A DNA stretch of 64,000 nucleotides from CAWAXW01 sp963786155 (GTDB lineage: Bacteria; Actinomycetota; CADDZG01; WHSQ01). The DNA is taken from positions 868,001-932,000 of the forward strand of contig CAWAXW010000006.1 of the NCBI GenBank assembly GCA_963786155.1, read 5' to 3'. Made by a program: the position numbers and the translations under genes. The number at the start of each line of letters is the position of its first letter. Position 1 is the stretch's first letter. The notes under the pieces are model-generated. The model saw nothing but the letters and a program-made list of their open reading frames with translations, did no database searches and had not been told where the DNA came from. This document shows positions 45,123-53,707 of this stretch, one piece after another.

Positions 45123-46166
45123 GTGAGCGACAGCATGATGGCGGCGAGGTTCACCGGCTCCAACCGCGAGCTCCAAGTGCGAGCGGTGGCCGTGCCCGAG
45201 CTTGGCCCGACCGACGTCCTCGTCAAGGTCGCGGCCTGCGGGATCTGCCTCTCCGACGTGCACCTGCTCGACGGGAGCTTGCCGGCGATGCTCCCCGAGC
45301 TGACGCCCGGTCACGAAGCCGCCGGGACCGTGGCCGCGGTCGGGTCGCTGGTGCAGGGGTGGGATGTAGGGGATCGCGTTTGCCTGATGGCGGGAAGGTT
45401 CTGCGGCTCCTGTGCCAACTGCAGGTCGGGCCGCTTCAATCAATGCCTTCGACCTGAAGTCATGGGGTTCTCGTACGACGGTGCCTGGGCCGAGTACGTC
45501 ATGGTCCCCTTCTATGCGCTGTCTCCGGTCCCCGACGGGATCCCGCTGGAGCAAGCGGCGATCCTTGCCGACGCGGTGTCGACGCCATGGGCGGCTCTCA
45601 TCCAACGGGGTGGGTTGAAGCCAGGCGAGAGCGTCGGGCTCTGGGGGATAGGCGGACTCGGCACACACGCGGTGCAGATCGCCCGGCTGGCCGGCGCGGC
45701 CGTCGTGGTTGCGGTGGATCCTCTTGCCAGCGCGCGCGAGCGCGCCGTGCGGGTCGGTGCCGACGTGGCACTGGATCCGACGACCGACGACGTGCGGAGC
45801 GAGATCCAAGCCCTGACGTCGGGGTTGGGTCTCGATATGGCCGTGGACCTGGTCGGCTCGAACGCGGTGCTCGACCAAGCGGTCTCGTGTCTCGGTCGTG
45901 GAGGTCGCGCCGTCATGGTCGGCTTGTCGCTCGAGCCCTTGCAGCTCGGACCGAGCGTGGTGTTCGGGTTCCAGAACCACTCGGTGCTCGGGCATCTCGG
46001 CTACTCGAAAGACGATCTCGACACACTCGTCCGTCTTCTGGCGCGCGGGCGGCTCGACCTCTCGGGCTCGATAAGCGACATGATCCCGCTGGCCGAGGTG
46101 GCCGAGGGCGTCGATCGCCTCGCTCGTAAGGAAGGGGATCCCGTGCGGATCGTGGTGACGCCGTGA
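45123..46166 (+). CDS. Zinc-dependent alcohol dehydrogenase family protein
   Basis: 347 residues from GTG 45123; ATG 45135 and 45138 are in-frame alternatives. Medium-chain dehydrogenase features: catalytic zinc Cys in AACGICLSDVHLL, GHEAAGTV, the four structural-zinc cysteines in CGSCANCRSGRFNQC, and the Rossmann turn GLWGIGGLGTHAVQIARLAGA with an acidic residue after it (VAVDP), suggesting NAD over NADP. The start region carries an 11-base direct repeat (AGCATCGTGAG at 45103 and 45117). Its end overlaps the LLM gene start. Confidence 0.9.
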   Translation: MSDSMMAARFTGSNRELQVRAVAVPELGPTDVLVKVAACGICLSDVHLLDGSLPAMLPELTPGHEAAGTVAAVGSLVQGWDVGDRVCLMAGRFCGSCANCRSGRFNQCLRPEVMGFSYDGAWAEYVMVPFYALSPVPDGIPLEQAAILADAVSTPWAALIQRGGLKPGESVGLWGIGGLGTHAVQIARLAGAAVVVAVDPLASARERAVRVGADVALDPTTDDVRSEIQALTSGLGLDMAVDLVGSNAVLDQAVSCLGRGGRAVMVGLSLEPLQLGPSVVFGFQNHSVLGHLGYSKDDLDTLVRLLARGRLDLSGSISDMIPLAEVAEGVDRLARKEGDPVRIVVTP

Positions 46167-47450
46167 GGTTCGGGCTCTTCTACGAGCACCAACTGCCTCG
46201 TCCCTGGAACGACGATTCCGAAGGCGACCTCCTCCGCGATGCGCTCGATCAGATCGAGCTCGCCGACAAGGTGGGGTTCGATCACGTGTGGGAGGTCGAG
46301 CACCATTTCCTCGAGGAGTACTCACACTCGAGCGCGCCCGAGGTGTTCCTGGGAGCGGTCAGTCAGCGCACGAAGCGCATCCGTCTGGGCCACGGCATCG
46401 TCCAACTCCCTCCGCCGTTCAACCACCCCGCTCGCATCGCAGAGCGAATCGCGACGCTGGATCCTCTTGTCTGAGGGCCGCGTCGATTTCGGGACGGGGG
46501 AAGGCAGCTCGCAGATGGAGCTGGGCGGCTTCGGCGTCGATCGACCGACCAAACGCGAGCAGTGGGACGAGGCACTCGACGCGATCACGCGCATGTTCGT
46601 GGAATCGCCGTTCGCGGGTTACGACGGCAAGTACGTGCGCGTCCCACCGCGCAACGTCGTCCCCAAACCTCGCCAGAAGCCGCACCCGCCGTTGTGGGCG
46701 GCGTGCAGCCAGCGCGAGACCATCCTGCTGGCGGCGCGCAAGGGACTCGGTGCGTTGGCCTTCTCGTTTGCCGAGCCGGAGGACGCTAAGCAGTGGGTCG
46801 ACGCGTACTACTCGACGATCGCCTCGGAAGAGTGCGTCCCAGCCGGGTTCAACGTCAACGCCAACATCGCCGTCACGCTGCCGCTCATGTGTCATGGCGA
46901 CGAGGAGACCGCGATCGACCGGGGGATCGACGGGGCCCACTTCTTCGGCTACTCGCTCGCGCACTATTACGTTTTCGGCCAGCATCGCCCCGCCGCCACG
47001 AACGTCTACGCCGAGTTCGAGCAACACCGGAAAGACTTCGGGTTCGCGCGCGAGCTGATCAAGGCCGAAGGAGAGGACCTTCCGATGAAAGTCATGGAGG
47101 GAGCGCTCGGCTCGATGCGGGGAGCGGTCGGAACCCCCAAGCAGATAGCCGATCTCGTCCGGCGCTACGAAGAAGCGGGCGTCGACCAAGTCATCTTCGT
47201 GTCCCAAGCCGGTCGCAACCGCCACGACCACATCTGCGAGTCACTGGAGTTGTTCGCCCGCGAGGTGATGCCCGAGTTCGCCGAGGCCGCGGACGAGGTC
47301 GAGGCGCGCAAGTCCGAAAAGCTGGCGGGATGCTTCGAGGATGCGCTGGCCCGTAGGGACCCGCCGCATCCGGCCCCCGACTATCTCGTCACGCCGCAAG
47401 GCGAGCCATCGCCCGCAAGCGGCGGCGACCACCCCTGGACGCCGTTCTAA
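46163..47450 (+). CDS. LLM class flavin-dependent oxidoreductase (frameshifted)
   Basis: About 428 residues after stitching from GTG 46163. It is a luciferase-like TIM barrel: FGLFYEHQLPRPW, DKVGFDHVWEVEHHFLEEYSHSSAPEVFLGAV, LGHGIVQLPPPFNHPARIAERIATLD, then EGRVDFGTGEGSS. Such enzymes use FMNH2 or F420. The frame breaks near 46463: removing one C from GGATCCTC joins TLD to LLSEGRVDFG. The insert and C-terminus (DDEVEARKSEKLAGCF region) are of normal length. It forms an operon with the alcohol dehydrogenase. Confidence 0.88.
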
Positions 47451-47855
47451 CTAAGCGCCTTCGCTTGCCTCGAAGTCGAGGGAGCAGGAGTTGATGCAGA
47501 ACCTCTGTCCGGTCGGATGGGGCCCGTCGTCGAAGACGTGGCCGAGATGGGAGCCGCACCTGGCGCACAGCACCTCGGTCCGGGTCATCCCGAGGCTCTT
47601 GTCCCGCTTCAGCTCGACGTTCTCGGTGTTCATCGGCTCGGTGAAGCTCGGCCACCCCGAGCCCGAGTCGAACTTCGTGCCCGAGCTGAACAGCTCCGCC
47701 CCACAGGCGCCGCAGCGATAGGTCCCGTCCTCGTGATTGTGGACGTACTTGCCGGTGAACGGCCGCTCGGTGCCCTTCTCGCGCAGCACGTGATAGCTCT
47801 CGGGATCGAGCTCCGCCCGCCACTCGGCCTCGCTTTTCATGATCTTCTCCGTCAT
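47451..47855 (-). CDS. msrB: Peptide-methionine (R)-S-oxide reductase
   Basis: 134 residues from ATG 47855 with AAGGAGG upstream. All MsrB features are present: YHVLREKGTERPFTGKY, the two zinc CxxC pairs (CGAC and CARC), GWPSFTEP, and the catalytic cysteine in RFCINSCSLDF. The Cys in GSHLGHVFDDGP region that often serves as resolving residue is absent, as in forms recycled directly by thioredoxin. It reduces methionine-R-sulfoxide in proteins. It stands alone, divergent from the response regulator. Confidence 0.95.
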   Translation of the reverse strand: MTEKIMKSEAEWRAELDPESYHVLREKGTERPFTGKYVHNHEDGTYRCGACGAELFSSGTKFDSGSGWPSFTEPMNTENVELKRDKSLGMTRTEVLCARCGSHLGHVFDDGPHPTGQRFCINSCSLDFEASEGA

Positions 47856-47932
47856 CGAATGCCTCCTTGGTCCATCCTGGAGAACCTAGCCGAACCCCCA
47901 CGCGTTCCCGATGCCCGTCATAATGTTGCCCC

Positions 47933-48604
47933 ATGCCCAGAGTCCTGCTCGTCGAAGATGATGCCTCGGTAGCTGCCGTCGTCCGATATCACCTCGAGGG
48001 AGCGGGCCTAGAGGGGGTATTCGCCTCCGAGGTCGAGGGGGCATGGGAGCAGCTTCGCAACTCCGTGCCCGAGGCCGCGGTCATCGACATCAAGCTCCCG
48101 GGATCCGACGGCTGGTCGTTGATCGAGCGCATTCGGAAGGACCCGCGCTTGGCTCGCGTGCCGATCATCGTGCTGACCGGCATCCTCGAGCCCGAGACGA
48201 TCGAGCGCGCCAGGTCGTTCTCCTGCGAGTACCTGAGCAAGCCATTCGCGGCTTCGGCGCTGGTTGCCAAGATCCAGACGTTGTTGGCCGCGCCCACGGT
48301 GGCGCAGAGCGCGATGGCATCCGCCAGATCCGATCGGAAAGCTCACAAGGTCGAGCTCATCCCTATCGGGGTCGTCTTACTGCTAGACCAGTACCAGATC
48401 GAAGGCAGCGTCCACGTCGTCCCGGAGATAAGCCGGTTCTCCGACGCGTGGGAGTCGCTCATGCGCGACAGCCGCAGCTTCTTTCCGATAACCGACGCGC
48501 GCATCACCAGCTTCGACGGCCGCCTGCTGGGTCAGACCCCGTTCGCCGAAGTAAGCAAGGTCGACGTGCGGGCGGTCTTCCCGATGGACGTCGGTTTGGA
48601 GTGA
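47933..48604 (+). CDS. Response regulator with an uncharacterised C-terminal domain
   Basis: 223 residues from ATG 47933. The receiver domain fills residues 1-120 (VLLVEDDAS, AVIDIKLPGSDGW with the phospho-acceptor Asp, IIVLTGI and YLSKPF). No DNA-binding, enzymatic or HD domain follows. Instead residues 135-223 form a small beta-rich module (VELIPIGVVLLLDQYQIEG, HVVPEISRFSDAWESLMRD, FPITDARITSFDGRLLGQTPF, VDVRAVFPMD) that I do not recognise as an output domain. It may mediate protein-protein or ligand contacts. Confidence 0.82.
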   Translation: MPRVLLVEDDASVAAVVRYHLEGAGLEGVFASEVEGAWEQLRNSVPEAAVIDIKLPGSDGWSLIERIRKDPRLARVPIIVLTGILEPETIERARSFSCEYLSKPFAASALVAKIQTLLAAPTVAQSAMASARSDRKAHKVELIPIGVVLLLDQYQIEGSVHVVPEISRFSDAWESLMRDSRSFFPITDARITSFDGRLLGQTPFAEVSKVDVRAVFPMDVGLE

Positions 48605-48633
48605 GTTCTCACACTTCGCGCGATTAGGGCGGT

Positions 48634-48690
48634 TCGTTCCGGGGTAAGAGCGACTCGGAACGACCCAAGCGAAGGCTTTGTGCTTCGCCC
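48634..48690 (+). promoter_or_regulatory. Two tandem hairpins before an exported protease gene
   Basis: TCGTTCCG (48634-48641) pairs with CGGAACGA (48656-48663), and GCGAAG (48670-48675) pairs with CTTCGC (48684-48689). They fill the 104-base gap after the response regulator and end just before the AAGGAG ribosome-binding site of the protease gene. Neither has a T-tract, so attenuation or regulator binding is as likely as termination. Confidence 0.4.
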
Positions 48691-48708
48691 GATCGCAAGG
48701 AGACGCCG

Positions 48709-49596
48709 ATGCGGCTGCGAGCCTTCGCCATTGGTGCAACTTCCGCCCTCGTTCTCTCTCTTCTCGTTGGAGCCGCGCAGGCTTCCCCGATCCTCGGTCG
48801 TGCGATGCCGGAGGGTGCGATCCCGCTGCCGGACGGTGGCTACGCGCTCGAGCTGAAGGCCGAGACTCCCGGCTGGTACACCGACGCGCTGCACGACAAG
48901 GTCATCAAGGCCCGCGCCGACGGCGAGGGCGTGCCGATCCCCGCAGGCGTCGAACTGGAGACGTCGCTGGCGTTCACGGGGATCCGACCTGGTGCTTGGA
49001 TCCTCTTCCCGTCGTGGTGCACGACCAACTTTGTGTTCGGCAATCCCGACACTGGTCCCGCCTACATCGGAACGGCGGGGCACTGTGGATCGGCCGGTCA
49101 AGAAGTCACCCTCGTGGCCGCTCCGGGCGTGCTCATGAACATCGGATCGATCGTCAGCAGCACAAACAACGGCATCGGTGACGACTTCGCCCTGATCGAG
49201 ATCTATCCCGAGATGGTTCAGTACGTGAACCCTTCGATGTCCGTGGTCGCCGGCCCGACGGGGACAAAGAGCCCGGCATTCGGCGACGCGATCGTGCACA
49301 CGGGCCACGGAGCGGGAGTGGGAACAGGCGGAACCCCTCGCGCGGGAGTGATCACATGGACGGGAGGGGCCGGCAGCGAGGCGAGCGGCTACGGCTGGGA
49401 CGGCGCCGCCACGCCGGGAGACTCGGGCTCTGGGGTCCGGGCGGCCACGGGCCAGGCGGTGGGCAACCTCACTCACCTGGTCGTCGGAACGAACTACCTT
49501 CCCGCCTACATCGCCGGGACCAACATCAACCGCATCCTGGCGCTCGCCGGGGTCCCGCTCGCAACCTCGAGCTTGATCCCGAATCCGCTTCCCTAG
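48709..49596 (+). CDS. Exported S1-like (chymotrypsin-fold) serine protease
   Basis: 295 residues from ATG 48709 with a signal peptide ending near QASPILG. The catalytic triad of the trypsin-like fold is visible: His125 in GTAGHCG, Asp159 in GDDFALIE and Ser239 in PGDSGSG. A cysteine at 104 may pair with Cys126. Spacing is normal for small bacterial secreted proteases, with a short pro-region before residue 80. A paralogue of similar design is encoded at 52733-53557. Confidence 0.85.
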   Translation: MRLRAFAIGATSALVLSLLVGAAQASPILGRAMPEGAIPLPDGGYALELKAETPGWYTDALHDKVIKARADGEGVPIPAGVELETSLAFTGIRPGAWILFPSWCTTNFVFGNPDTGPAYIGTAGHCGSAGQEVTLVAAPGVLMNIGSIVSSTNNGIGDDFALIEIYPEMVQYVNPSMSVVAGPTGTKSPAFGDAIVHTGHGAGVGTGGTPRAGVITWTGGAGSEASGYGWDGAATPGDSGSGVRAATGQAVGNLTHLVVGTNYLPAYIAGTNINRILALAGVPLATSSLIPNPLP

Positions 49597-49689
49597 GAGC
49601 GCGAAGGCCGTAAAGCTTCTCCCCGGCGTGCCGATGACTAGTCCATAAGGACCAGTTAGGACTAGAACGCCGCCTGGAGAGGGACGAAG

Positions 49690-50574
49690 ATGGCCGCCCG
49701 CGCCTTAGGAGCTTCCGAGGTCGATCAGCGCAGAATCACCGCGCTCATCACCGATCGGCTCAGCATGGTCCTCGAGCGGCGGTCGGTCCGCTGGGGGGCG
49801 ATTGGGATCATGCTGGTTCTCGCATCCCTCCTGGCGCTGGTCCCCTCGACCCTGGGGATCGACACCGACTGGATGTTCATCGTGCCGGTGATGATCGCCG
49901 CGACCGCCGGGGGCCTCAAGGAGGGAATGACCGTCGCCCTCATCGCCTCGATGCTGTGCGCCTTGAACGCGTCGGCTCTCATGGGCGAGCTGGAGGTGCC
50001 GGTGACCGTGTCGATCCTGTCCTCGCGCTTTGCCCTCTACGGCATGACCGCCGGATTCCTGGGCGCCTTTGCCGAGGCGCACTACTCGGTTCAGTCGAGC
50101 CTTCGGAGACAGACCCGGATCGACCCGCTCACGAAGGTCTCGAACATCACTTGTTTCTATGAGGAACTGGAGCTGCTCTGCGCGGGAGCCGCTCCATTTG
50201 GCGTGCTCGTGGTCGATGTCGACGATCTGAAAAAGCTGAACGATCGTCACGGCCACCAGGCGGGCTCGGCAGCGATCCAGTCGGTGGCACGCGTGCTCGA
50301 AGGAGTGGTTCGGGCTACCGACTGCGTCGCTCGCTATGGCGGCGACGAGTTCGTCATCTTGCTCCGGGATGCGACGCGGCCAGGGGCCCAGATCGTCGCC
50401 AACCGCGTCCGCGAGATCCTCGCCGACCGCCCTCTGCGAGGTGTCCCCGGATATCGGGTCGCGGTCAGCGTCGGAGCGGCGTTGTTCGGCGAGGATGGGG
50501 TCACCGGCGAGGAGCTCCTCGGCGCCGCCGACCAGGCCATGTACGCCGACAAGCGCACCCACAAGGCGGCCTGA
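49690..50574 (+). CDS. Diguanylate cyclase (membrane GGDEF protein)
   Basis: 294 residues from ATG 49690. Three to four membrane helices occupy about 35-130, without a recognisable sensor domain. The GGDEF domain (about 140-290) starts IDPLTKVSN where many have DxLTGLxN. It carries FGVLVVDVDDLKKLNDRHGH and the active site RYGGDEF (217-221). The product-inhibition I-site RATD stands at 208-211, exactly five residues upstream. The enzyme is expected to make cyclic di-GMP and be feedback-inhibited. Together with the HD-GYP gene and the riboswitch at 53619 it forms part of one signalling circuit. Confidence 0.93.
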   Translation: MAARALGASEVDQRRITALITDRLSMVLERRSVRWGAIGIMLVLASLLALVPSTLGIDTDWMFIVPVMIAATAGGLKEGMTVALIASMLCALNASALMGELEVPVTVSILSSRFALYGMTAGFLGAFAEAHYSVQSSLRRQTRIDPLTKVSNITCFYEELELLCAGAAPFGVLVVDVDDLKKLNDRHGHQAGSAAIQSVARVLEGVVRATDCVARYGGDEFVILLRDATRPGAQIVANRVREILADRPLRGVPGYRVAVSVGAALFGEDGVTGEELLGAADQAMYADKRTHKAA

Positions 50575-50596
50575 CGCCGCGGTTATCCTCCTGCGC

Positions 50597-51013
50597 ATGG
50601 CCGCAGAGAGGCTGACCGACAAGGGCACCATCCACGAAACGTTGGGGATCCGGTTCGTCGAGACGACGCCCGACCTCGTCGTGCTCGAGATGGATGTCGG
50701 CCCGCTCGTCCACCAGCCCTTCGGTTTGCTTCACGGGGGTGCTTCGGCCGTGATGGCAGAGAGCGCGGCCTCGATCGGCTCTTATCTCAACTGCGATCAG
50801 GAGACCGAGTACACGGTCGGAGTCGACTTGAACATCACGCATCTCCGGGCAAAGTCCTCCGGCGTAGTGACTGCCACCGCACGGCCGATCCGGAAAGGCC
50901 GGACGGTCCAGGTGTGGGGGATCGACCTCGTGGGAGAAGACGGCAAAGCCGTTGCCGTCGCGCGCTGCACCCTTGCGGTTCGCAAGATCCCCGAAGGTGG
51001 TCCCCGTGTATAG
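50597..51013 (+). CDS. Hotdog-fold thioesterase (PaaI/DHNA-CoA-hydrolase type)
   Basis: 138 residues from ATG 50597. The family motif LLHGGASAVMAESAASIGSY with the HGG turn and the acidic residue in the following helix is present, then TVGVDLNITHLRAKSSG and GRTVQVWGIDLVGEDGKAVAVARCTLAV. It matches the PaaI/MenI group that hydrolyses aromatic or small acyl-CoA thioesters. It overlaps the next gene by eight bases and lies 23 bases after the diguanylate cyclase. Confidence 0.9.
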   Translation: MAAERLTDKGTIHETLGIRFVETTPDLVVLEMDVGPLVHQPFGLLHGGASAVMAESAASIGSYLNCDQETEYTVGVDLNITHLRAKSSGVVTATARPIRKGRTVQVWGIDLVGEDGKAVAVARCTLAVRKIPEGGPRV

Positions 51014-51866
51014 GTGCGTCGTCGCCGGCACGGACTTCTCGGATACAGCCGCCATCGCGATCGAGCGAGCTTCGGTGTTGGCCGGCAAGTTGGGAGCGAA
51101 GCTCGTGCTCGTTCACGCGGGCGAAGACTCCGAAGGGCGGCTCAAGACCCTCGCCGAGAAGCATGGTGCGGAACCCGTCGTTACGCCCGGCCCCCCCGCC
51201 GACGTCCTGATCGCGGAGTTCCAACGCGCGGGCGGCGACCTCCTCGCGGTCGGCAGCGTCGGCATGAGCGGCGCGCGACGCTTCCTGCTCGGCAGCGTGC
51301 CCAACAAGGTGTCGCATCACTCTCCCGGCGACGTCCTGATCGTCAAGACCGACCCGCCGCCGAAGGATGTCGTCCAGTACTCGAAGATCCTGGTCGGCAC
51401 CGATGGTTCTCCGACGGCCACGCGCGCGGTTGACGCGGCGGGTGCATTGGCGAGCAAGCTCGGGGCGAAGACGACGATCCTGACTGCGTACGAACCGCCG
51501 ACCGAGCAGGAGATGCGCAGGCTTCGAGGCGACCCGAACGACCCCGTTCAGCAGTGGGGGGCGGGGAGTTCCGAGAAAGAGACCCCCGCCGAGTTCCGCT
51601 GGAGGATCGCGGGAGCATCGCAGGCTGAGGACGTGTTGGACCGCGCGCGCGATCATGCCGCGAGCCAAGGCGTGGACGCGGAAGCGATCGCGGTCGAGGG
51701 CTCGCCCGCGGACGCGCTGATCAAGACCGCGGAAGAGGGCTCGTACGACCTGATCGTCGTGGGCAGCGTCGGGATGGCCGGCGCCAAGCGATTGATGCTG
51801 GGGAACGTCCCGAACCGGGTCTCGCACCACGCGCCGACGGACGTTCTGATCCTCCACACGACGTGA
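51006..51866 (+). CDS. Tandem-domain universal stress protein
   Basis: 286 residues from GTG 51006 with GAAGGTGG in front; GTG 50997 is an alternative. Two Usp domains are present: YRCVVAGTDFSDTA through LLAVGSVGMSGARRFLLGSVPNKVSHHSPGDVLIV, and SKILVGTDGSPTATRAV through LIVVGSVGMAGAKRLMLGNVPNRVSHHAPTDVLIL. Both keep the GxxG-x9-GS/N ATP-binding signature, so nucleotide binding is expected. An acidic insert about residues 165-195 is in the second domain. Confidence 0.9.
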   Translation: MYRCVVAGTDFSDTAAIAIERASVLAGKLGAKLVLVHAGEDSEGRLKTLAEKHGAEPVVTPGPPADVLIAEFQRAGGDLLAVGSVGMSGARRFLLGSVPNKVSHHSPGDVLIVKTDPPPKDVVQYSKILVGTDGSPTATRAVDAAGALASKLGAKTTILTAYEPPTEQEMRRLRGDPNDPVQQWGAGSSEKETPAEFRWRIAGASQAEDVLDRARDHAASQGVDAEAIAVEGSPADALIKTAEEGSYDLIVVGSVGMAGAKRLMLGNVPNRVSHHAPTDVLILHTT

Positions 51867-52678
51867 GCGCGGCCCCCGCTTTCCGCGCGCTCGCGGTGTC
51901 GGCGCATCCAGACGACATCGAGTTCGGATGTTCGGGCACGCTCGCGACCTGGGCCGACCGCGGCGCCGAGGTGACCTATTGCATCGTCACCGACGGATCG
52001 ACGGGCACGCAGGATCGAGAGCTGGCGGGAGAGCGGCTTGCCGCTATCCGACGAGAAGAGAGTGAACGAGCCGCGGAGGTGATCGGGGCCCGAGAGATCG
52101 TGTGGCTCGACTACCGCGACGGGTACGTCGAATACACGCTCGATCTTCGGAGGGACATCGCCCGCGTGTTCCGCAGGTTCAAACCGCACCGATTCCTGGT
52201 TCTCGATCCAACACCCGTGATCGATCAGTTCATCAATCACCCCGACCACCGCGCCGTGGGGCAGGCCTCGCTCGACGTGAGCATGACGGCCGGCACGACC
52301 CCCGGACACTTCCCGGAACTGCTGGACGAGGGCCTCGAGCCGTGGCGCGGGCTGCGCGAGGTCTGGATCGCGGGCCCGTCCCCGGGCTCGACCGCCGTGG
52401 ACATCTCCTCGGCCATCGATCGCAAGATCGAGGCGTTGATGTGTCACGTGAGCCAGGTGGGGGACCGGGCCGAGGGGATCGCGGGGTGGGTGCGGGAATG
52501 GACGGCGGCGGCGGGCAAAGACCATGGATACGCGCATGCCGAGACCTTCACGGTGCTGTCACAGGGACCCGGATTCCACGAAGGCGAACAGACCGACGAC
52601 GCCGACGTCGACCTCGCGAGAGCCCCCGTCCAACCCCAATCGGCACCGGTGAAAGAAAGTACCCCTCGCTCTGTTTGA
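51863..52678 (+). CDS. PIG-L/LmbE family deacetylase
   Basis: 271 residues from GTG 51863 (GTGA overlap). The zinc-binding motif AHPDDIEF lies at about residues 14-21, and the third ligand is in HPDHRAVG. YRDGYVEYTLDLRRDIARVFRRFKPHRFLVLDP is typical. Members remove N-acetyl groups from GlcNAc derivatives, including mycothiol (MshB) and mycothiol-conjugate amidase (Mca); this one could be either, and no adjacent mycothiol genes help. The C-terminal 25 residues are a low-complexity tail. Confidence 0.87.
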   Translation: MSAAPAFRALAVSAHPDDIEFGCSGTLATWADRGAEVTYCIVTDGSTGTQDRELAGERLAAIRREESERAAEVIGAREIVWLDYRDGYVEYTLDLRRDIARVFRRFKPHRFLVLDPTPVIDQFINHPDHRAVGQASLDVSMTAGTTPGHFPELLDEGLEPWRGLREVWIAGPSPGSTAVDISSAIDRKIEALMCHVSQVGDRAEGIAGWVREWTAAAGKDHGYAHAETFTVLSQGPGFHEGEQTDDADVDLARAPVQPQSAPVKESTPRSV

Positions 52679-52696
52679 AGGGAACCAAGTAAGGGA

Positions 52697-52727
52697 ACCT
52701 CCTCCCTGGGCGAGCTAAACAGGAGGT
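52697..52727 (+). promoter_or_regulatory. Hairpin able to mask a ribosome-binding site
   Basis: ACCTCCT (52697-52703) is the exact complement of AGGAGGT (52721-52727), the ribosome-binding site of the exported protease gene starting at 52733. The 17-base loop contains CCCTGGGCGAGCTAAAC. CTCGC at 52665-52669 can pair with GCGAG at 52710-52714 as an alternative fold. Translational control or a temperature-sensitive fold is possible; I know no riboswitch class that fits. Confidence 0.4.
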
Positions 52728-52732
52728 AGCGA

Positions 52733-53557
52733 ATGCGACTGGGTATCCGTTCGTCGGCCGTTGGGATGCTGGGACTCTTGTTGAGCGCCAGCTTCATCGT
52801 TCCCGCAAGCGCCGGGCTGGCCGAAGCCGATTGGACGCTCGGCGGCGTCGACTGCTCGCTGATAAGCGTCGAGACCGCGAACGCCACGCCCGTCGGCCGC
52901 GCCCCTTGCCCCGGCGTCCGCCCCGGAGCCTCCCTTTCGAGCGTTGGCGGAGGATGCTCGTTCAACTTCCTGTTCCTCGGCTCCGACGGCAACCGCTACA
53001 TGGGGTCGGCGGGGCACTGCATCCTGGACTCCGGCGAGACAACTTGGGCGGCCGGGACCGGCCCCGAGGTCTTCGATGCCGACGGCCAGCGGGTGGGCGA
53101 GTACGCCTATGCCATCCTGGAGGACCCCAAGGACTTCTCCTTGATCCGACTGGACCCGGGCGTCGAAGCGAGCGCCCAGATGTGCCACTTCGGGGGCCCG
53201 ACCGGCACGAACTCCGATCTCACCAATGCCCGGACCTTGCTGCACCACTTCGGTAACGGGATCGGCACCGGCGAGACGCTCCCGGCCCGCAGCGCGGTCG
53301 CCTTCGGCTTGCCCGATCCGGACCACGTCTATGCGGCCGGCCTCGTCACGTTCGGCGATTCCGGCAGCGGCGTCATCTCCGAGGACGGGCGTGCGATCGG
53401 TGTTGCCGTGACCACCGGCCTCCACCTGGCCAGCATCGGTACCCAAGCGATCGACTCGGGAACGATGGGCATCACGCGCCTCGCTCCGCAGGTCGAGCAG
53501 GCCCGTCAGGCCCTGGGCCTCACCAGCCTCACCCTCCAAACCGCCCCACTTCTCTAA
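52733..53557 (+). CDS. Exported S1-like serine protease (second copy)
   Basis: 274 residues from ATG 52733 with AGGAGG six bases upstream and a signal peptide ending near PASAGLA. The triad is His95 in GSAGHCILD, Asp134 in DFSLIRL and Ser210 in FGDSGSGV. Cysteines at 41, 59, 75, 96 and 151 indicate disulfides. It resembles the 48709 protease in layout but shares little sequence outside the motifs. It is preceded by a potential regulatory hairpin. Confidence 0.83.
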   Translation: MRLGIRSSAVGMLGLLLSASFIVPASAGLAEADWTLGGVDCSLISVETANATPVGRAPCPGVRPGASLSSVGGGCSFNFLFLGSDGNRYMGSAGHCILDSGETTWAAGTGPEVFDADGQRVGEYAYAILEDPKDFSLIRLDPGVEASAQMCHFGGPTGTNSDLTNARTLLHHFGNGIGTGETLPARSAVAFGLPDPDHVYAAGLVTFGDSGSGVISEDGRAIGVAVTTGLHLASIGTQAIDSGTMGITRLAPQVEQARQALGLTSLTLQTAPLL

Positions 53558-53618
53558 CTAACTCGCGCTAAGAGACGGCTCTCCCCGGCCGATAACAAAA
53601 GGGACAGGGGAGGCGTGA

Positions 53619-53707
53619 CCTCCCACGAAAGGGCAAACCCGCCGCGAGGCGGGGGCGCAAAGCCAGGGGTCTCCCTCGGGAGGCGGCCCAGCTGCCGAAT
53701 GGGGAGG
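53619..53707 (+). ncRNA. Cyclic di-GMP-I riboswitch (GEMM class)
   Basis: The RNA matches the GEMM-I consensus in order. The P1 5' strand CCTCCC (53619-53624) precedes AAAGGGCAAACC. A stem CCGCC/GGCGG follows, capped by the GNRA tetraloop GCGA (53644-53647), then GGGGCGCAAAGCC with the invariant stacking A, a second hairpin, and GCTGCCGAATGG. The P1 3' strand is GGGGAGG (53701-53707). That strand is also the Shine-Dalgarno sequence four bases before ATG 53712, so ligand binding should close P1 and block translation. The fold is seen; the OFF direction is inferred. Confidence 0.9.

Noticed and set aside
43716..46325. An 869-codon open frame on the minus strand
   Set aside because: It is the antisense shadow of the HD-GYP, MBL and alcohol dehydrogenase genes, which have complete family motifs on the plus strand; the minus-strand translation is Arg/His/Asp-rich with no recognisable domain.
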